From CAWBCI01 sp963787195 (GTDB lineage: Bacteria > Bacteroidota > Bacteroidia > Bacteroidales > JAGOPY01), in the NCBI GenBank assembly GCA_963787195.1, contig CAWBCI010000031.1, positions 186,001 through 250,000 of the forward strand: a stretch of 64,000 nt of DNA, given 5' to 3'. The stretch's first letter is position 1. Every line of letters starts with the position of its first letter. The notes beneath the pieces were generated by a model. The model was not told the DNA's origin. It ran no database searches and saw only the letters and a list, made by a program, of their open reading frames with translations. Below are positions 1-8,227 of this stretch, piece after piece. The position numbers and the translations under genes are program-made.

Positions 1-729
1 CTTTCCGGAACTATTTTGCTGATATTGCAACACCTGGGGATTCCCCTTATAGTAAACATCTCCTATATTATTGATAGTCAAATCCAATAAGTGACTTGCC
101 CATACATAAGAATCGTTCGGGCTGGATGTCTGCATATAAATATTCTGGGCCTGCAATTGCCTCAAGTCCAGGCGGCCAAAGCCACCGGAAGAAACAAAAC
201 AAATCAGGGAATTACCCGTGGCAAAGAGATCTGTAGTTCCATAGCGCACATAAATTTTTGATTTCACTGTATTCAGATCCAGATCTATGCGGCCGGCTCC
301 TTCCCATACTTCAAACTGGATCGAATCAGCGCTCCAGGGTGTATCAAAGCGAAGGTCACCTGCTGCACGGTAAATGATGGTATCAAGTTTGGAAAAAGTA
401 AGGTAAACATTGAGGGGATTATCAAAACTCCTTGCCCAGTTGCATGAATTATCATTCCATATCAGCAAATGCCCATTTGAAAAATCTGTACGTATTCCAG
501 GTACCAGGTTCTCACCTGCTTCAACAACAAGATGATTTTGGAGGCTGTCTTGTTTCAATATAAGATTGATATTATCACGGATCTCTATATAATGAAAGCC
601 GGAAATGGGTCTTTCTTCCCTGACAATTTTGCCTGCCGATTTAAAACAGTCCTGCAAATTATTCTTCTTACAAGCCTGAAAGGAGATCAGTCCTGCAAAA
701 ATTAAAGTATATAAAAAGACTTTTCTCAT
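1..729 (-). CDS. DUF2807 (head GIN domain) lipoprotein, C-terminus cut by window edge
   Basis: Translating the minus strand from the ATG at 729 gives 243 codons with no stop before the window edge. The N-terminus is a hydrophobic signal ending in SFQAC at about residue 20, a likely lipoprotein cleavage site, followed by KKN. The body is rich in short beta-strand-like segments and ends with the pattern GDVYYKGNPQ, typical of the Bacteroidota DUF2807 putative auto-transporter adhesin family (beta-helix, cell envelope). The family is usually about 230-260 residues, so only a few residues are probably missing. It lies 5 bp downstream of the stop of the PagL-like gene and is probably co-transcribed with it. 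Function is not established; the family assignment is from fold-like sequence pattern only. Confidence 0.7.
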   Translation of the reverse strand, partial: MRKVFLYTLIFAGLISFQACKKNNLQDCFKSAGKIVREERPISGFHYIEIRDNINLILKQDSLQNHLVVEAGENLVPGIRTDFSNGHLLIWNDNSCNWARSFDNPLNVYLTFSKLDTIIYRAAGDLRFDTPWSADSIQFEVWEGAGRIDLDLNTVKSKIYVRYGTTDLFATGNSLICFVSSGGFGRLDLRQLQAQNIYMQTSSPNDSYVWASHLLDLTINNIGDVYYKGNPQVLQYQQNSSGK

Positions 730-734
730 TTATA

Positions 735-1883
735 TCAATAATAATAAAATTTGATACGCCATCCCAGGCCAAAAGCTATGAAGTCAGCCCTGGCATAATG
801 TGCTTTCAGGGTCATACTGGCAAATAAATTCTCATTAAAAGCATAACGCAGTGCCAGCTTTTCATAGATATATCCATCACTCTTATCCAAACCACTCAGG
901 TATGATCCCAGGTTAAGCATGATTGACATCTGGGAAAAGCCAATTTCATAGGCCACATTTATCTCGGTTTTAACAATCTGCACCTGGTTTTTTGGAATTA
1001 TGCCTTTTATTTCAAGTATCTTCACATCAGAGCCATCATATGACAGATCAAAACCAATTCCCAGACGGCTTTTATAACTCACCGGCTTCAGGAGATTCCC
1101 ATAAAATGTGCCGATGAAATAACGATTACCTATGCCCAGTGTCGACTGCATGTCTTTGACACCAAAACCTGCATTAAAATCCAGCAATAAACTTTTTTTA
1201 CCATCGAATTCGAAAGGATAGAGTTCGGGAAGGAGTTTCCTTCTCATATAAGAGTTTTCCTTACTCAACCTGTATGCAACTGCCAGATTTACTGATGGAT
1301 AATTGAGTCCGTAATTCGGGGTTTTGATTGATCCGTTGGAGAAATGCATGAGGGATATCCCGAAAGCCGCCATAAATTTTTCACTCATCCTCCAGCGGGC
1401 CTCAATATTGAGGTTGACCGCACCATTGATATGGGAGCCTATTGCGAGGTTCCTATAGTTTTTATATCGTTGATAAGGACTTGTAAGGTAACCTAATCCC
1501 ACTCCCAAGCGAAAATAAAAATTGAAATTATTTTCTTTCATCAGCGGAAAACTAATAAATGGGAAAATTGCATGGGCCGATCCGAGAACCTGAGTATTTC
1601 CGAGTCCTGAATACCAATACGAGAGACCGATAAAAGGATAATTGTACATATATTCCCAGCGGGTCCTTCCATAAGTGGCTTTCATTACCGAAAACTCAAA
1701 AGATGGATAATGCCGGTTATAAGGCGTCATTTCTATATGGTGATCGAGGGTCCAGCCATAATACAAACGACCCTCCAGGACTATATTAGGGGAACGCAGC
1801 TTGTGCCTGAACTGGGCATGGGTCTGTACAGGCAATAAGACAAGGATGAGCATCATTAGAATCAATATCCTGATGACTTTCAT
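735..1883 (-). CDS. PagL-like acyloxyacyl hydrolase family outer-membrane protein
   Basis: A 382-residue protein with a signal peptide (MKVIRILILM to about QTHAQ, residue 24) followed by alternating aromatic/polar beta-strands typical of an outer-membrane barrel. Around residue 178 is HFSNGSIKTPNYGLN, resembling the H-x-S-N active-site motif of PagL lipid A 3-O-deacylases. The glutamate of the PagL triad is not obvious (N in its place), so enzymatic activity is uncertain. At 382 residues it is about twice the length of PagL, as in many Bacteroidota homologues. The ATG at 1883 is preferred over an upstream extension to 1955 because it places the signal peptide at the N-terminus. Lipid A remodelling is an inference from the family. 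Confidence 0.65.
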   Translation of the reverse strand: MKVIRILILMMLILVLLPVQTHAQFRHKLRSPNIVLEGRLYYGWTLDHHIEMTPYNRHYPSFEFSVMKATYGRTRWEYMYNYPFIGLSYWYSGLGNTQVLGSAHAIFPFISFPLMKENNFNFYFRLGVGLGYLTSPYQRYKNYRNLAIGSHINGAVNLNIEARWRMSEKFMAAFGISLMHFSNGSIKTPNYGLNYPSVNLAVAYRLSKENSYMRRKLLPELYPFEFDGKKSLLLDFNAGFGVKDMQSTLGIGNRYFIGTFYGNLLKPVSYKSRLGIGFDLSYDGSDVKILEIKGIIPKNQVQIVKTEINVAYEIGFSQMSIMLNLGSYLSGLDKSDGYIYEKLALRYAFNENLFASMTLKAHYARADFIAFGLGWRIKFYYY

Positions 1884-1979
1884 TCCAATAATTTTTCCCT
1901 TGGAATGCAAGTGATGCCTGGGGCTGTATGTTTTTTTATGAAGAATGATAAGCAAATATTAGAAACCCATGAGTGCATG

Positions 1980-1987
1980 CAAATTTA
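1980..1987 (-). promoter_or_regulatory. Bacteroidota -7 box (TAAATTTG) for the PagL-like gene
   Basis: Minus-strand TAAATTTG matches the TAnnTTTG consensus about 97 bp upstream of the ATG at 1883. It is divergent from the mazG promoter 48 bp away. No convincing -33 TTTG was seen. Confidence 0.35.
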
Positions 1988-2034
1988 GCAAAATACTTTC
2001 CGGGTGGGCTTCCCATGGACTAGCATTTAATACT

Positions 2035-2042
2035 TACTTTTG
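2035..2042 (+). promoter_or_regulatory. Bacteroidota -7 box (TACTTTTG) for mazG
   Basis: TACTTTTG matches TAnnTTTG and ends 15 bp before the ATG at 2057. It overlaps the alternative GTG start at 2042, which argues for the ATG as the real start and for a very short mRNA leader. Confidence 0.55.
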
Positions 2043-2056
2043 TGAAAATTTCACAA

Positions 2057-2836
2057 ATGGACTCTCGCATAGAAGCCTTCAGGCGATTACTCGATATTAT
2101 GGATGAGCTCAGGGAAAAATGTCCCTGGGACCGGAAACAAACTTTAGACAGTCTCCGTCACCTTACTCTTGAAGAAACCTATGAACTGGCGGATGCCATA
2201 ATTGAAAAGGATATGGATGGTGTCAGGAAAGAATTGGGGGACCTGATGCTGCACATTGTTTTCTATTCCAAAATCGGTTCCGAGCTGGGTGCTTTCGATA
2301 TACAGACTGTGATAGAATCCATCAATGAAAAGCTGATCCGCAGGCATCCTCATATTTACGGGGATGTGAAGGTGCAGAATGCGCATGAGGTGGCTGATAA
2401 CTGGGAAAAGATCAAGATGAAAGAAGGGCGTGAATCAGCCCTGGAAGGAGTTCCGCATTCTCTTCCTTCCCTTGTAAAAGCGCATCGTATTCAGGAAAAA
2501 GCCAGCGGGGTGGGATTTGATTGGGCGAATTCTGGTCAGGTTTGGGAGAAAGTCAGAGAAGAATTATATGAATTTAAAGAAGAAGTTGATAAAGCTTCAG
2601 AAGATGCTGATAAGCTGAAACTGGAGCAGGAATTCGGAGATCTCCTGTTCGCCCTGGTGAATTATGCCAGATTCATGGATATCAATGCCGAGGACGCCCT
2701 GGAACATAGCAACCGTAAATTTATCCGCCGTTTTCAATATATTGAGAGCAATGCCCACAAAATTGGGAAATCCGTTCATCAGATGTCACTGGATGAAATG
2801 GATGCATTCTGGAATGATGCAAAAAAGTTGGAGTAA
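2057..2836 (+). CDS. mazG: Nucleoside triphosphate pyrophosphohydrolase MazG
   Basis: A 259-residue cytoplasmic enzyme hydrolysing (d)NTPs to NMP and pyrophosphate, a house-cleaning function. The tandem MazG architecture is visible. The N-terminal half has CPWDRKQT, the EETYELADAI helix and ELGDLMLHIVFY. The C-terminal half repeats it with GFDWAN, EELYEFKEE and EFGDLLFALVNY. The acidic E-x2-E and E-x2-D pairs that bind magnesium are present in both copies. Length agrees with E. coli MazG (263). The start is set at the ATG because a -7 box overlaps the upstream GTG. It converges on the peroxiredoxin gene with a shared terminator between them. Confidence 0.93.
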   Translation: MDSRIEAFRRLLDIMDELREKCPWDRKQTLDSLRHLTLEETYELADAIIEKDMDGVRKELGDLMLHIVFYSKIGSELGAFDIQTVIESINEKLIRRHPHIYGDVKVQNAHEVADNWEKIKMKEGRESALEGVPHSLPSLVKAHRIQEKASGVGFDWANSGQVWEKVREELYEFKEEVDKASEDADKLKLEQEFGDLLFALVNYARFMDINAEDALEHSNRKFIRRFQYIESNAHKIGKSVHQMSLDEMDAFWNDAKKLE

Positions 2837-2885
2837 AGTATAGTATGTATATCAGGATTAAAAAAGTTTCCTGGCATGAAAAATC

Positions 2886-2920
2886 AAAAAGACCATCCGG
2901 CAATGCCGGATGGTCTTTTA
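2886..2920. terminator. Bidirectional hairpin terminator between mazG and peroxiredoxin
   Basis: A near-perfect palindrome: AAAAAGACCATCCGGCA, one base, then TGCCGGATGGTCTTTTA. With A-tract and T-tract on either side it can terminate both convergent genes. Confidence 0.85.
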
Positions 2921-2942
2921 TTCTATAGTAGTTTAATTTTGT

Positions 2943-3578
2943 CTAATTAAGCGCTGCAAGGTACTCAGCAACTCCTTCATGGGTTTCCTTCATGGTTTTC
3001 TCCCCAGTATGCCAGTCGGCCGGGCAGACTTCCCCGTTTTCTTCAAAAAACTGTAAGGCATCGACCATACGTAATGCCTCATCAATACTGCGGCCTAAAG
3101 GAAGGTCATTCACCACCTGGTGACGAACAACTCCCTGTTTGTCGATCAGGAACAAACCACGGTAAGCCAATGCATCCCCGTCAAATTCCATTTCCCCGTC
3201 TTCATTATAATCATATTCTCCCGCAAGCACATCATAATTTTCCGATATAGTTTTGGAAAGATCTGATACCAATGGGTAGGTTACACCTTTGATACCACCG
3301 TCCTTAAGTTCGGTATTGAGCCAGGCCCAGTGCGAATGTTTACTGTCGACGGAACATCCTACCACAGCTACATTTCTTTTTTCAAACTCATCCAGCTTGC
3401 GCTGAAAAGCAAGGATTTCGGTCGGGCATACAAAAGTAAAATCCAGAGGATAGAAGAAGAATACGACATATTTCTTCCCGATATATTGTTCCAGAGAAAA
3501 TTTCTCTACAAATTCTCCACCGTTTACAACAGCGTCTGCTTCAAACAAGGGAGCTTTTTTTCCAACTAATACTGCCAT
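2943..3578 (-). CDS. Typical 2-Cys peroxiredoxin (AhpC/Prx1 type)
   Basis: A 211-residue cytoplasmic thiol peroxidase reducing hydrogen peroxide and organic hydroperoxides. The peroxidatic cysteine is C51 in DFTFVCPTE, with the upstream FFFYPLDFTFVCPT block. The resolving cysteine is C185 in GEVCPADW, so this is a typical 2-Cys homodimer. Length is as expected for the Prx1 subgroup, longer than the 187-residue AhpC. It is monocistronic between a strong terminator and its own promoter box. The electron donor (thioredoxin or AhpF) cannot be told, and no ahpF is nearby. Confidence 0.93.
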   Translation of the reverse strand: MAVLVGKKAPLFEADAVVNGGEFVEKFSLEQYIGKKYVVFFFYPLDFTFVCPTEILAFQRKLDEFEKRNVAVVGCSVDSKHSHWAWLNTELKDGGIKGVTYPLVSDLSKTISENYDVLAGEYDYNEDGEMEFDGDALAYRGLFLIDKQGVVRHQVVNDLPLGRSIDEALRMVDALQFFEENGEVCPADWHTGEKTMKETHEGVAEYLAALN

Positions 3579-3628
3579 TTTCGATTGATTTTATTATTAT
3601 TATTATTGACTTGATTTATAAAGCTTTG

Positions 3629-3636
3629 CAAATATA
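3629..3636 (-). promoter_or_regulatory. Bacteroidota -7 box (TATATTTG) for peroxiredoxin
   Basis: Minus-strand TATATTTG matches TAnnTTTG, about 50 bp upstream of the ATG at 3578. The leader contains a run of AAT/TAA triplets. Confidence 0.5.
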
Positions 3637-3722
3637 CAAATTTTCAGAATATTATCCATTCACCGCTTTGTTAACTTATCTTAATTAACAAGAATTTGAA
3701 TGAATTGTTTAAGGAAAAAGGT

Positions 3723-3848
3723 ATTAGATATTGGGTATTGGGTATTGGGAAAAAGTTAATGGTTAGTGGTATATTAGTTAGTGGTATAATTGTTAAGAGA
3801 CTGCTGACTGCTGACTGCTGACTGCTGACTGACTGACTGACTGACTGA
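3723..3848. repeat. Short degenerate tandem repeats
   Basis: Successive short repeats: three copies of a TATTGGG-type 7-mer, two copies of a GTTAGTGGTAT unit, then four copies of GACTGCT grading into four copies of GACT. The tract lies between the promoter of the peroxiredoxin gene and the end of the TolC-like gene. No coding potential was seen. Confidence 0.8.
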
Positions 3849-3853
3849 AATCC

Positions 3854-5383
3854 TCACTTCATAATATCCCTGATATCAAAAATCAGCATACGGTCGGTAA
3901 AGAAATCATAGAGGGTCATCTGGCGAAGCTTATAATAATTGATCCAGTATGAGCGCAGGGATTGGTAATAGCCCTGTTTGGCATTATCATTGTCGATCTG
4001 TGCATTATTTAGTTCCAGCACATCATTGATCAGCCCGATCATATACCTTTTCTGTGTTATTTCAAAACGTTTCTGGGCGACCGTATCGGATTTTGCGGCA
4101 ATGATGAGCTGTTCTTTCTGCATGTTGAACTGCATGACCTGCAAATAAACATTCTGCTGAAAATCAATAATGTCCTGCTCAACTGCAGTCCTCTCCATTT
4201 CAAGGTTTGATTCGGCCACCTTGATCTGACCGCGGGCCACTCCCCAATCTGTTATAGGTATACTGAATCCAATATCCAGAACTTGTTTTTTGTTGAGATC
4301 CTTGTATGCATCTTCAATATTTTTATTCTGAACATACTGAGTGAGTCCATAATTAAGTGACACATCAGCATCAAACCTTCCATCCAGCTTAGCCTTGTTT
4401 AACTGGCTTTCTGCCGTTAAAATTCTCTCATTAAAATCAAGTGCTGACGAGGTGTTCTTTTTAGCTTGTTGCACCGCTTCAGCAGAACTGATCATTTTAA
4501 ATTTAGTCTTATCTGGTGGTATGAGTTGAAGTGAAGCCGTATCCTTTATACGAAGATAGGATTTCAACTGGAACACCATGTTTTCATAATTCAAGTTATC
4601 CACATCGACGGCGGCTTTGGCTTTGAGAAAATTCAATTCGAGTTGGAGCAGGTCATTTTCCGCTATCTTACCCAGGTTAAAGCGCCCTTTGGCTATCCGG
4701 TAAAGAGTATCATAATTTTTCATATTCTTTACCGAAATGTCTTTCTGTACCTGCGCTACCAATAAATTAAAAAAATGATTCGTAGTTGTAATGGATATTT
4801 GTTCTAAATCCTCCATATATTTCCTTTTGGCTTTCTCATATTTTAAGGGCTCCAGTTTTTTATCCCATTTATACTTATTATACTTGAACAGAGGTTGAGT
4901 ATATTTGATGTTAACTGGAGTGGTTACATAAGTTCTGGTCAAAGAATCTTTAAAATAATCGTTTTGGTAAAAATTTGACAGTATAGAAACAGTTCCTCCA
5001 GTCAAACCAATTTTTTGATTTAATGAAAGCTCACCGGAGTATGTGGTATTATCTTCATATTCATATATAGGTCCACCTGTTTGAGAAATAAGGTTAAATG
5101 ACTGATCAATAGTAGGTATTTGGTTGACTCTAAGAAAAAGTGAGGGAAGATAATCGGCCTTATTGGAACGATAGGCCCAATAACTATTCAGGAAACGGAA
5201 TTTTGCAATGAGCGCATCGGGCGATTGCTGTTGCGCAAGGTGCAGGGCATCATCAAGGGTCAGTTTAATACTGTCGTTCTGGGAGTATGATTTTAAAGGT
5301 GATATGGTGGCAAATCCGGCAAATAGCAGGATGACCAATATTTTTACAGATTTAAAAATATGCATATTCATAATCTTATTCAT
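3854..5383 (-). CDS. TolC-like outer membrane efflux protein
   Basis: A 509-residue protein with a signal peptide (cleavage near KSYSQ, residue about 35) and the two long alpha-helical repeats of outer membrane efflux proteins. It begins with the usual SIKLTLDDALHLAQQ motif and has a second repeat with LDFNERILTAESQL. It should form the outer-membrane exit duct of a tripartite pump. Its start overlaps the stop of the MacB-type permease by 8 bp, so the permease, this gene and the fusion protein form one operon in the order adaptor, permease, exit duct. Substrate cannot be deduced. Confidence 0.88.
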   Translation of the reverse strand: MNKIMNMHIFKSVKILVILLFAGFATISPLKSYSQNDSIKLTLDDALHLAQQQSPDALIAKFRFLNSYWAYRSNKADYLPSLFLRVNQIPTIDQSFNLISQTGGPIYEYEDNTTYSGELSLNQKIGLTGGTVSILSNFYQNDYFKDSLTRTYVTTPVNIKYTQPLFKYNKYKWDKKLEPLKYEKAKRKYMEDLEQISITTTNHFFNLLVAQVQKDISVKNMKNYDTLYRIAKGRFNLGKIAENDLLQLELNFLKAKAAVDVDNLNYENMVFQLKSYLRIKDTASLQLIPPDKTKFKMISSAEAVQQAKKNTSSALDFNERILTAESQLNKAKLDGRFDADVSLNYGLTQYVQNKNIEDAYKDLNKKQVLDIGFSIPITDWGVARGQIKVAESNLEMERTAVEQDIIDFQQNVYLQVMQFNMQKEQLIIAAKSDTVAQKRFEITQKRYMIGLINDVLELNNAQIDNDNAKQGYYQSLRSYWINYYKLRQMTLYDFFTDRMLIFDIRDIMK

Positions 5384-6770
5384 ATCTCAATGATTCGACA
5401 GGGTCCTGGTCTGATGCTTTTTTGGCCGGCATATAGCCGAAGAGTATCCCGATAAAAGCAGAAACGCCAAAAGAAACAGCAATGGAAAAAGGCGAAACTA
5501 TGGTCAATATACCGGTTGACTGGGTGATGGCCTTGGCAAAGACGATACCCAGAACTATTCCAATGATCCCACCGGTGAGGCTGATTAAAGTTGCTTCAGA
5601 TAAAAACTGGAAGATAATATCGCGTTTTGTCGCACCGGTTGCCATCCGTATCCCGATCTCTTTTATCCTTTCCATGACTGATGCCAGCATAATATTCATG
5701 ATCCCAATGCCTCCCACTATCAGGGAAATACTTGCGATCACCCCAAGCACAATATTGAATATATCTTTGGTTCTCTGTTCCTGCTTTAGCAACATTTCGG
5801 GCACGGTGATCTTGAAATCTTCCACATCCATATGCCGCCTGAGCAGTAGTTTGTTCAGGGCCTGGGTAGTAGCATCCAGGTATTTGCTATCATTGACCTG
5901 CACAATGACCTTATCCAGCTGGTTCCGGTTCGATTCGTCATTTCCGGCGGAGGAACTCGAAAATGAAGCAATGCTTCCATTGATGATCACTACATCCGAT
6001 CCGTCACTCCGCAGGGAAGCTTCATTTATGGTAGACCGGTCCTTGTAGCGCATATAAACGGTTTGCAAGGGGGCATAGATCGTCTCCGAGAGATTTAATT
6101 TTCCATCTTTGGTATCATCAGAAGTGAAAGTCCTGTTTTCCATAACCCCGATCACAGTCAGCCACACTCCTCCGCATTTCAAGGATTTACCGAGAGGATC
6201 TTCCTTACTGAAAAACCTGGACTTAACAGAGCTGCTTATTATGCAGACCGGGCTCCCGTTCAACAATTGTTCTTCCTGGAAATACTTTCCATCCAGCAAA
6301 CCGATATTATAAACTTTAAAGAAATCATTTGTAACGCCGGTCAGGCTTGCAGGGGAGCGCTTCCCGCTTTTGAGTATAAAAGTTTCATAGGTGACTTCAG
6401 GGCTAACCCTTATTACGGAAGGTATGATCGACTGAATGCTCCGTGCATCTTCCAGGCTCAATCCCGGGGAAAATTTTTTCTGCATCTTCTGCCCGCTTTG
6501 CTGGTCCGAACCTGAAGAATTTCCGGAGGATGGGTCAAGCACAGGCGTTACAACTATATTATTGACCCCTACCATTTTGATCTGTTCCAGGATCTCCTGG
6601 CGGGCGCCGGCTCCAATGGCCATCATGGATATTACAGCTGCCACACCGAATATGATCCCCAGGGCTGTAAGCATAGACCTGACACGGTTAGCAATTACCG
6701 CTTCAACTGCAATATTCAGCGTATGAAAATAACGTTGCAGTGCAGGACGCTTATTGACAAAACTGCTCAT
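5376..6770 (-). CDS. MacB-type ABC transporter permease (FtsX-like), no ATPase domain
   Basis: A 464-residue inner-membrane permease. It has one N-terminal transmembrane helix (about residues 26-46, with the typical NRVRSMLTALGIIFGVAAV), a large periplasmic MacB_PCD domain (residues about 50-290) and three C-terminal helices of the FtsX fold, ending in the PAKKASDQDPVESLRYE signature. MacB proper carries a fused N-terminal ATPase, absent here. The operon (5376-8167) also has no separate ATPase gene. The gene overlaps the fusion protein by 4 bp and the TolC gene by 8 bp. Likely role: mechanotransmission-driven export with an ATPase encoded elsewhere. Confidence 0.9.
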   Translation of the reverse strand: MSSFVNKRPALQRYFHTLNIAVEAVIANRVRSMLTALGIIFGVAAVISMMAIGAGARQEILEQIKMVGVNNIVVTPVLDPSSGNSSGSDQQSGQKMQKKFSPGLSLEDARSIQSIIPSVIRVSPEVTYETFILKSGKRSPASLTGVTNDFFKVYNIGLLDGKYFQEEQLLNGSPVCIISSSVKSRFFSKEDPLGKSLKCGGVWLTVIGVMENRTFTSDDTKDGKLNLSETIYAPLQTVYMRYKDRSTINEASLRSDGSDVVIINGSIASFSSSSAGNDESNRNQLDKVIVQVNDSKYLDATTQALNKLLLRRHMDVEDFKITVPEMLLKQEQRTKDIFNIVLGVIASISLIVGGIGIMNIMLASVMERIKEIGIRMATGATKRDIIFQFLSEATLISLTGGIIGIVLGIVFAKAITQSTGILTIVSPFSIAVSFGVSAFIGILFGYMPAKKASDQDPVESLRYE

Positions 6771-8167
6771 TGACTCTTTTTTGAAGATTCCTGTCTCCTT
6801 CCCTGCCCCTTCCCCGGCTTCTTTTCAAAATCCTTTTTTGCAAGATCCTGATTATGTACATCCGGATGTCTGCTTAATTCCTCCTTTTCCTTTTGTATCC
6901 TCTCTTCTGCCTTATATTTTTCGATGATTGAAGGATCAAGGTAGTCAAAACTATAGTCTTCCGCATCCGATGGAGGGACAAGGTATACTTCGTCTCCTGC
7001 TTTCAAGCCTTCTTTCACTATAATTTCATTCTCATTGCTGATGCCTGTAATGATCTGTTTTTTTGTATGGTCGGTGTACACATAAGTTATACTGTCATTT
7101 GACTGCACACAATCCAGCGGAATATGGAGCACGCTGTCGACAGAGGCGGTAAGGATCTCATTTTTGGTCGTCATGGCAGGCCTCAATATGGAATCGAATT
7201 CATTCACTTCTATAATAACTTCGAAAACCTTTGCATTGGAATTGGGCAATTGCTGGCCTATATTGGCAACTTCAGTTACCACTCCTGTATATTTCTTGTC
7301 AGGGAAAGCATCCACTCCTATATTCACAGCCTGGCCTACTTTCACTTTGCTTATATCAATCTCATTCACGTAGGTCTTGGATTTCATCTCCTTCAGGTTA
7401 GGGAGTTCAGCCACCACAGGATCCCACACGCTTATACTGGATCCTATGCCCTGTTTTTGTCCGTCCCAGCTCCGCCGGTAAATTACCATCCCGCTCTTGG
7501 GCGCTTTGATGGTGAACTGGTCCAGTACCTTTTGCATTTCCGTATAATCCGACTGAACTTTTTTCCGGGAGGTATTGATCTCCTGCATATCAGCCTCAGC
7601 CTTCTGCAGTTTCAACTGGTAATTCTGGACAGCCTGGTTATAATCCCTTTCAGAGCGTTCCAGGTCAATTTTTGCCTGACGTTGAGTGGCAGGTGGTTCA
7701 TAAATTGACTGGTCAACCACTATTTGTTTTTCCTCCAGGGCAAATTTCAGATTGATCAGGTTATCACGGGCAGTACGAAGATCCATGGTCGTATCCAGCT
7801 GGGTTTTGGTAAACTGGGTTTCCAGTTTTTCCTGTTCAAGTTCCTGGTCTTTAAGCTTGTTCACTAATTCAGTACGGTCGAGTGTGGCGATATACTGGCC
7901 AGAATCCACCACTGTACCATCGGGGATAATATCCTCGATCTTAACCTGCCATATTCTGAAATCCCGCAGGCCGGTGGGCCCGTTAATCTTTTCCGAGCTC
8001 TTGGCTTCCAGTTCCCCTGTGGTCGTAACGACAACGTCGAATTTGCCAAATTTAACGGGCACTTTCAAGGTAGTTTCCTTTTGTGCTTTCGAGCCGAAAG
8101 TGATCCACAAAATCACGATCAGCAAAACGCCTCCCAGGACCGAGATGTAAATTTTACTTTTGCTCAT
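6767..8167 (-). CDS. HlyD/MacA-family periplasmic adaptor (membrane fusion protein)
   Basis: A 466-residue adaptor linking an inner-membrane pump to a TolC duct. An N-terminal signal-anchor helix (KIYISVLGGVLLIVILW) is followed by a lipoyl/barrel-sandwich half, a long alpha-helical hairpin (about residues 110-240, rich in E, K and Q), the second lipoyl half (FTIKAPKSGMVIYRR) and beta-barrel domains. The C-terminus is a charged tail rich in K, E, D and Q. The ATG at 8167 places the membrane anchor directly at the N-terminus, whereas a longer frame to 8227 adds 20 unlikely residues. It overlaps the permease by 4 bp and lies 60 bp after the MoxR gene. Confidence 0.88.
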   Translation of the reverse strand: MSKSKIYISVLGGVLLIVILWITFGSKAQKETTLKVPVKFGKFDVVVTTTGELEAKSSEKINGPTGLRDFRIWQVKIEDIIPDGTVVDSGQYIATLDRTELVNKLKDQELEQEKLETQFTKTQLDTTMDLRTARDNLINLKFALEEKQIVVDQSIYEPPATQRQAKIDLERSERDYNQAVQNYQLKLQKAEADMQEINTSRKKVQSDYTEMQKVLDQFTIKAPKSGMVIYRRSWDGQKQGIGSSISVWDPVVAELPNLKEMKSKTYVNEIDISKVKVGQAVNIGVDAFPDKKYTGVVTEVANIGQQLPNSNAKVFEVIIEVNEFDSILRPAMTTKNEILTASVDSVLHIPLDCVQSNDSITYVYTDHTKKQIITGISNENEIIVKEGLKAGDEVYLVPPSDAEDYSFDYLDPSIIEKYKAEERIQKEKEELSRHPDVHNQDLAKKDFEKKPGKGQGRRQESSKKSQ

Positions 8168-8227
8168 TAGAATCTTATTAAAAATATTGCCCGGAAGTTC
8201 AAGGCCTGAACCTCTGCCTGCCGGCAA

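Noticed and set aside
5482..6048. Plus-strand ORF inside the MacB-type permease
   Set aside because: Antisense shadow of a strongly conserved gene.
7124..7708. Plus-strand ORF inside the fusion protein gene
   Set aside because: Antisense shadow with no recognisable protein family.
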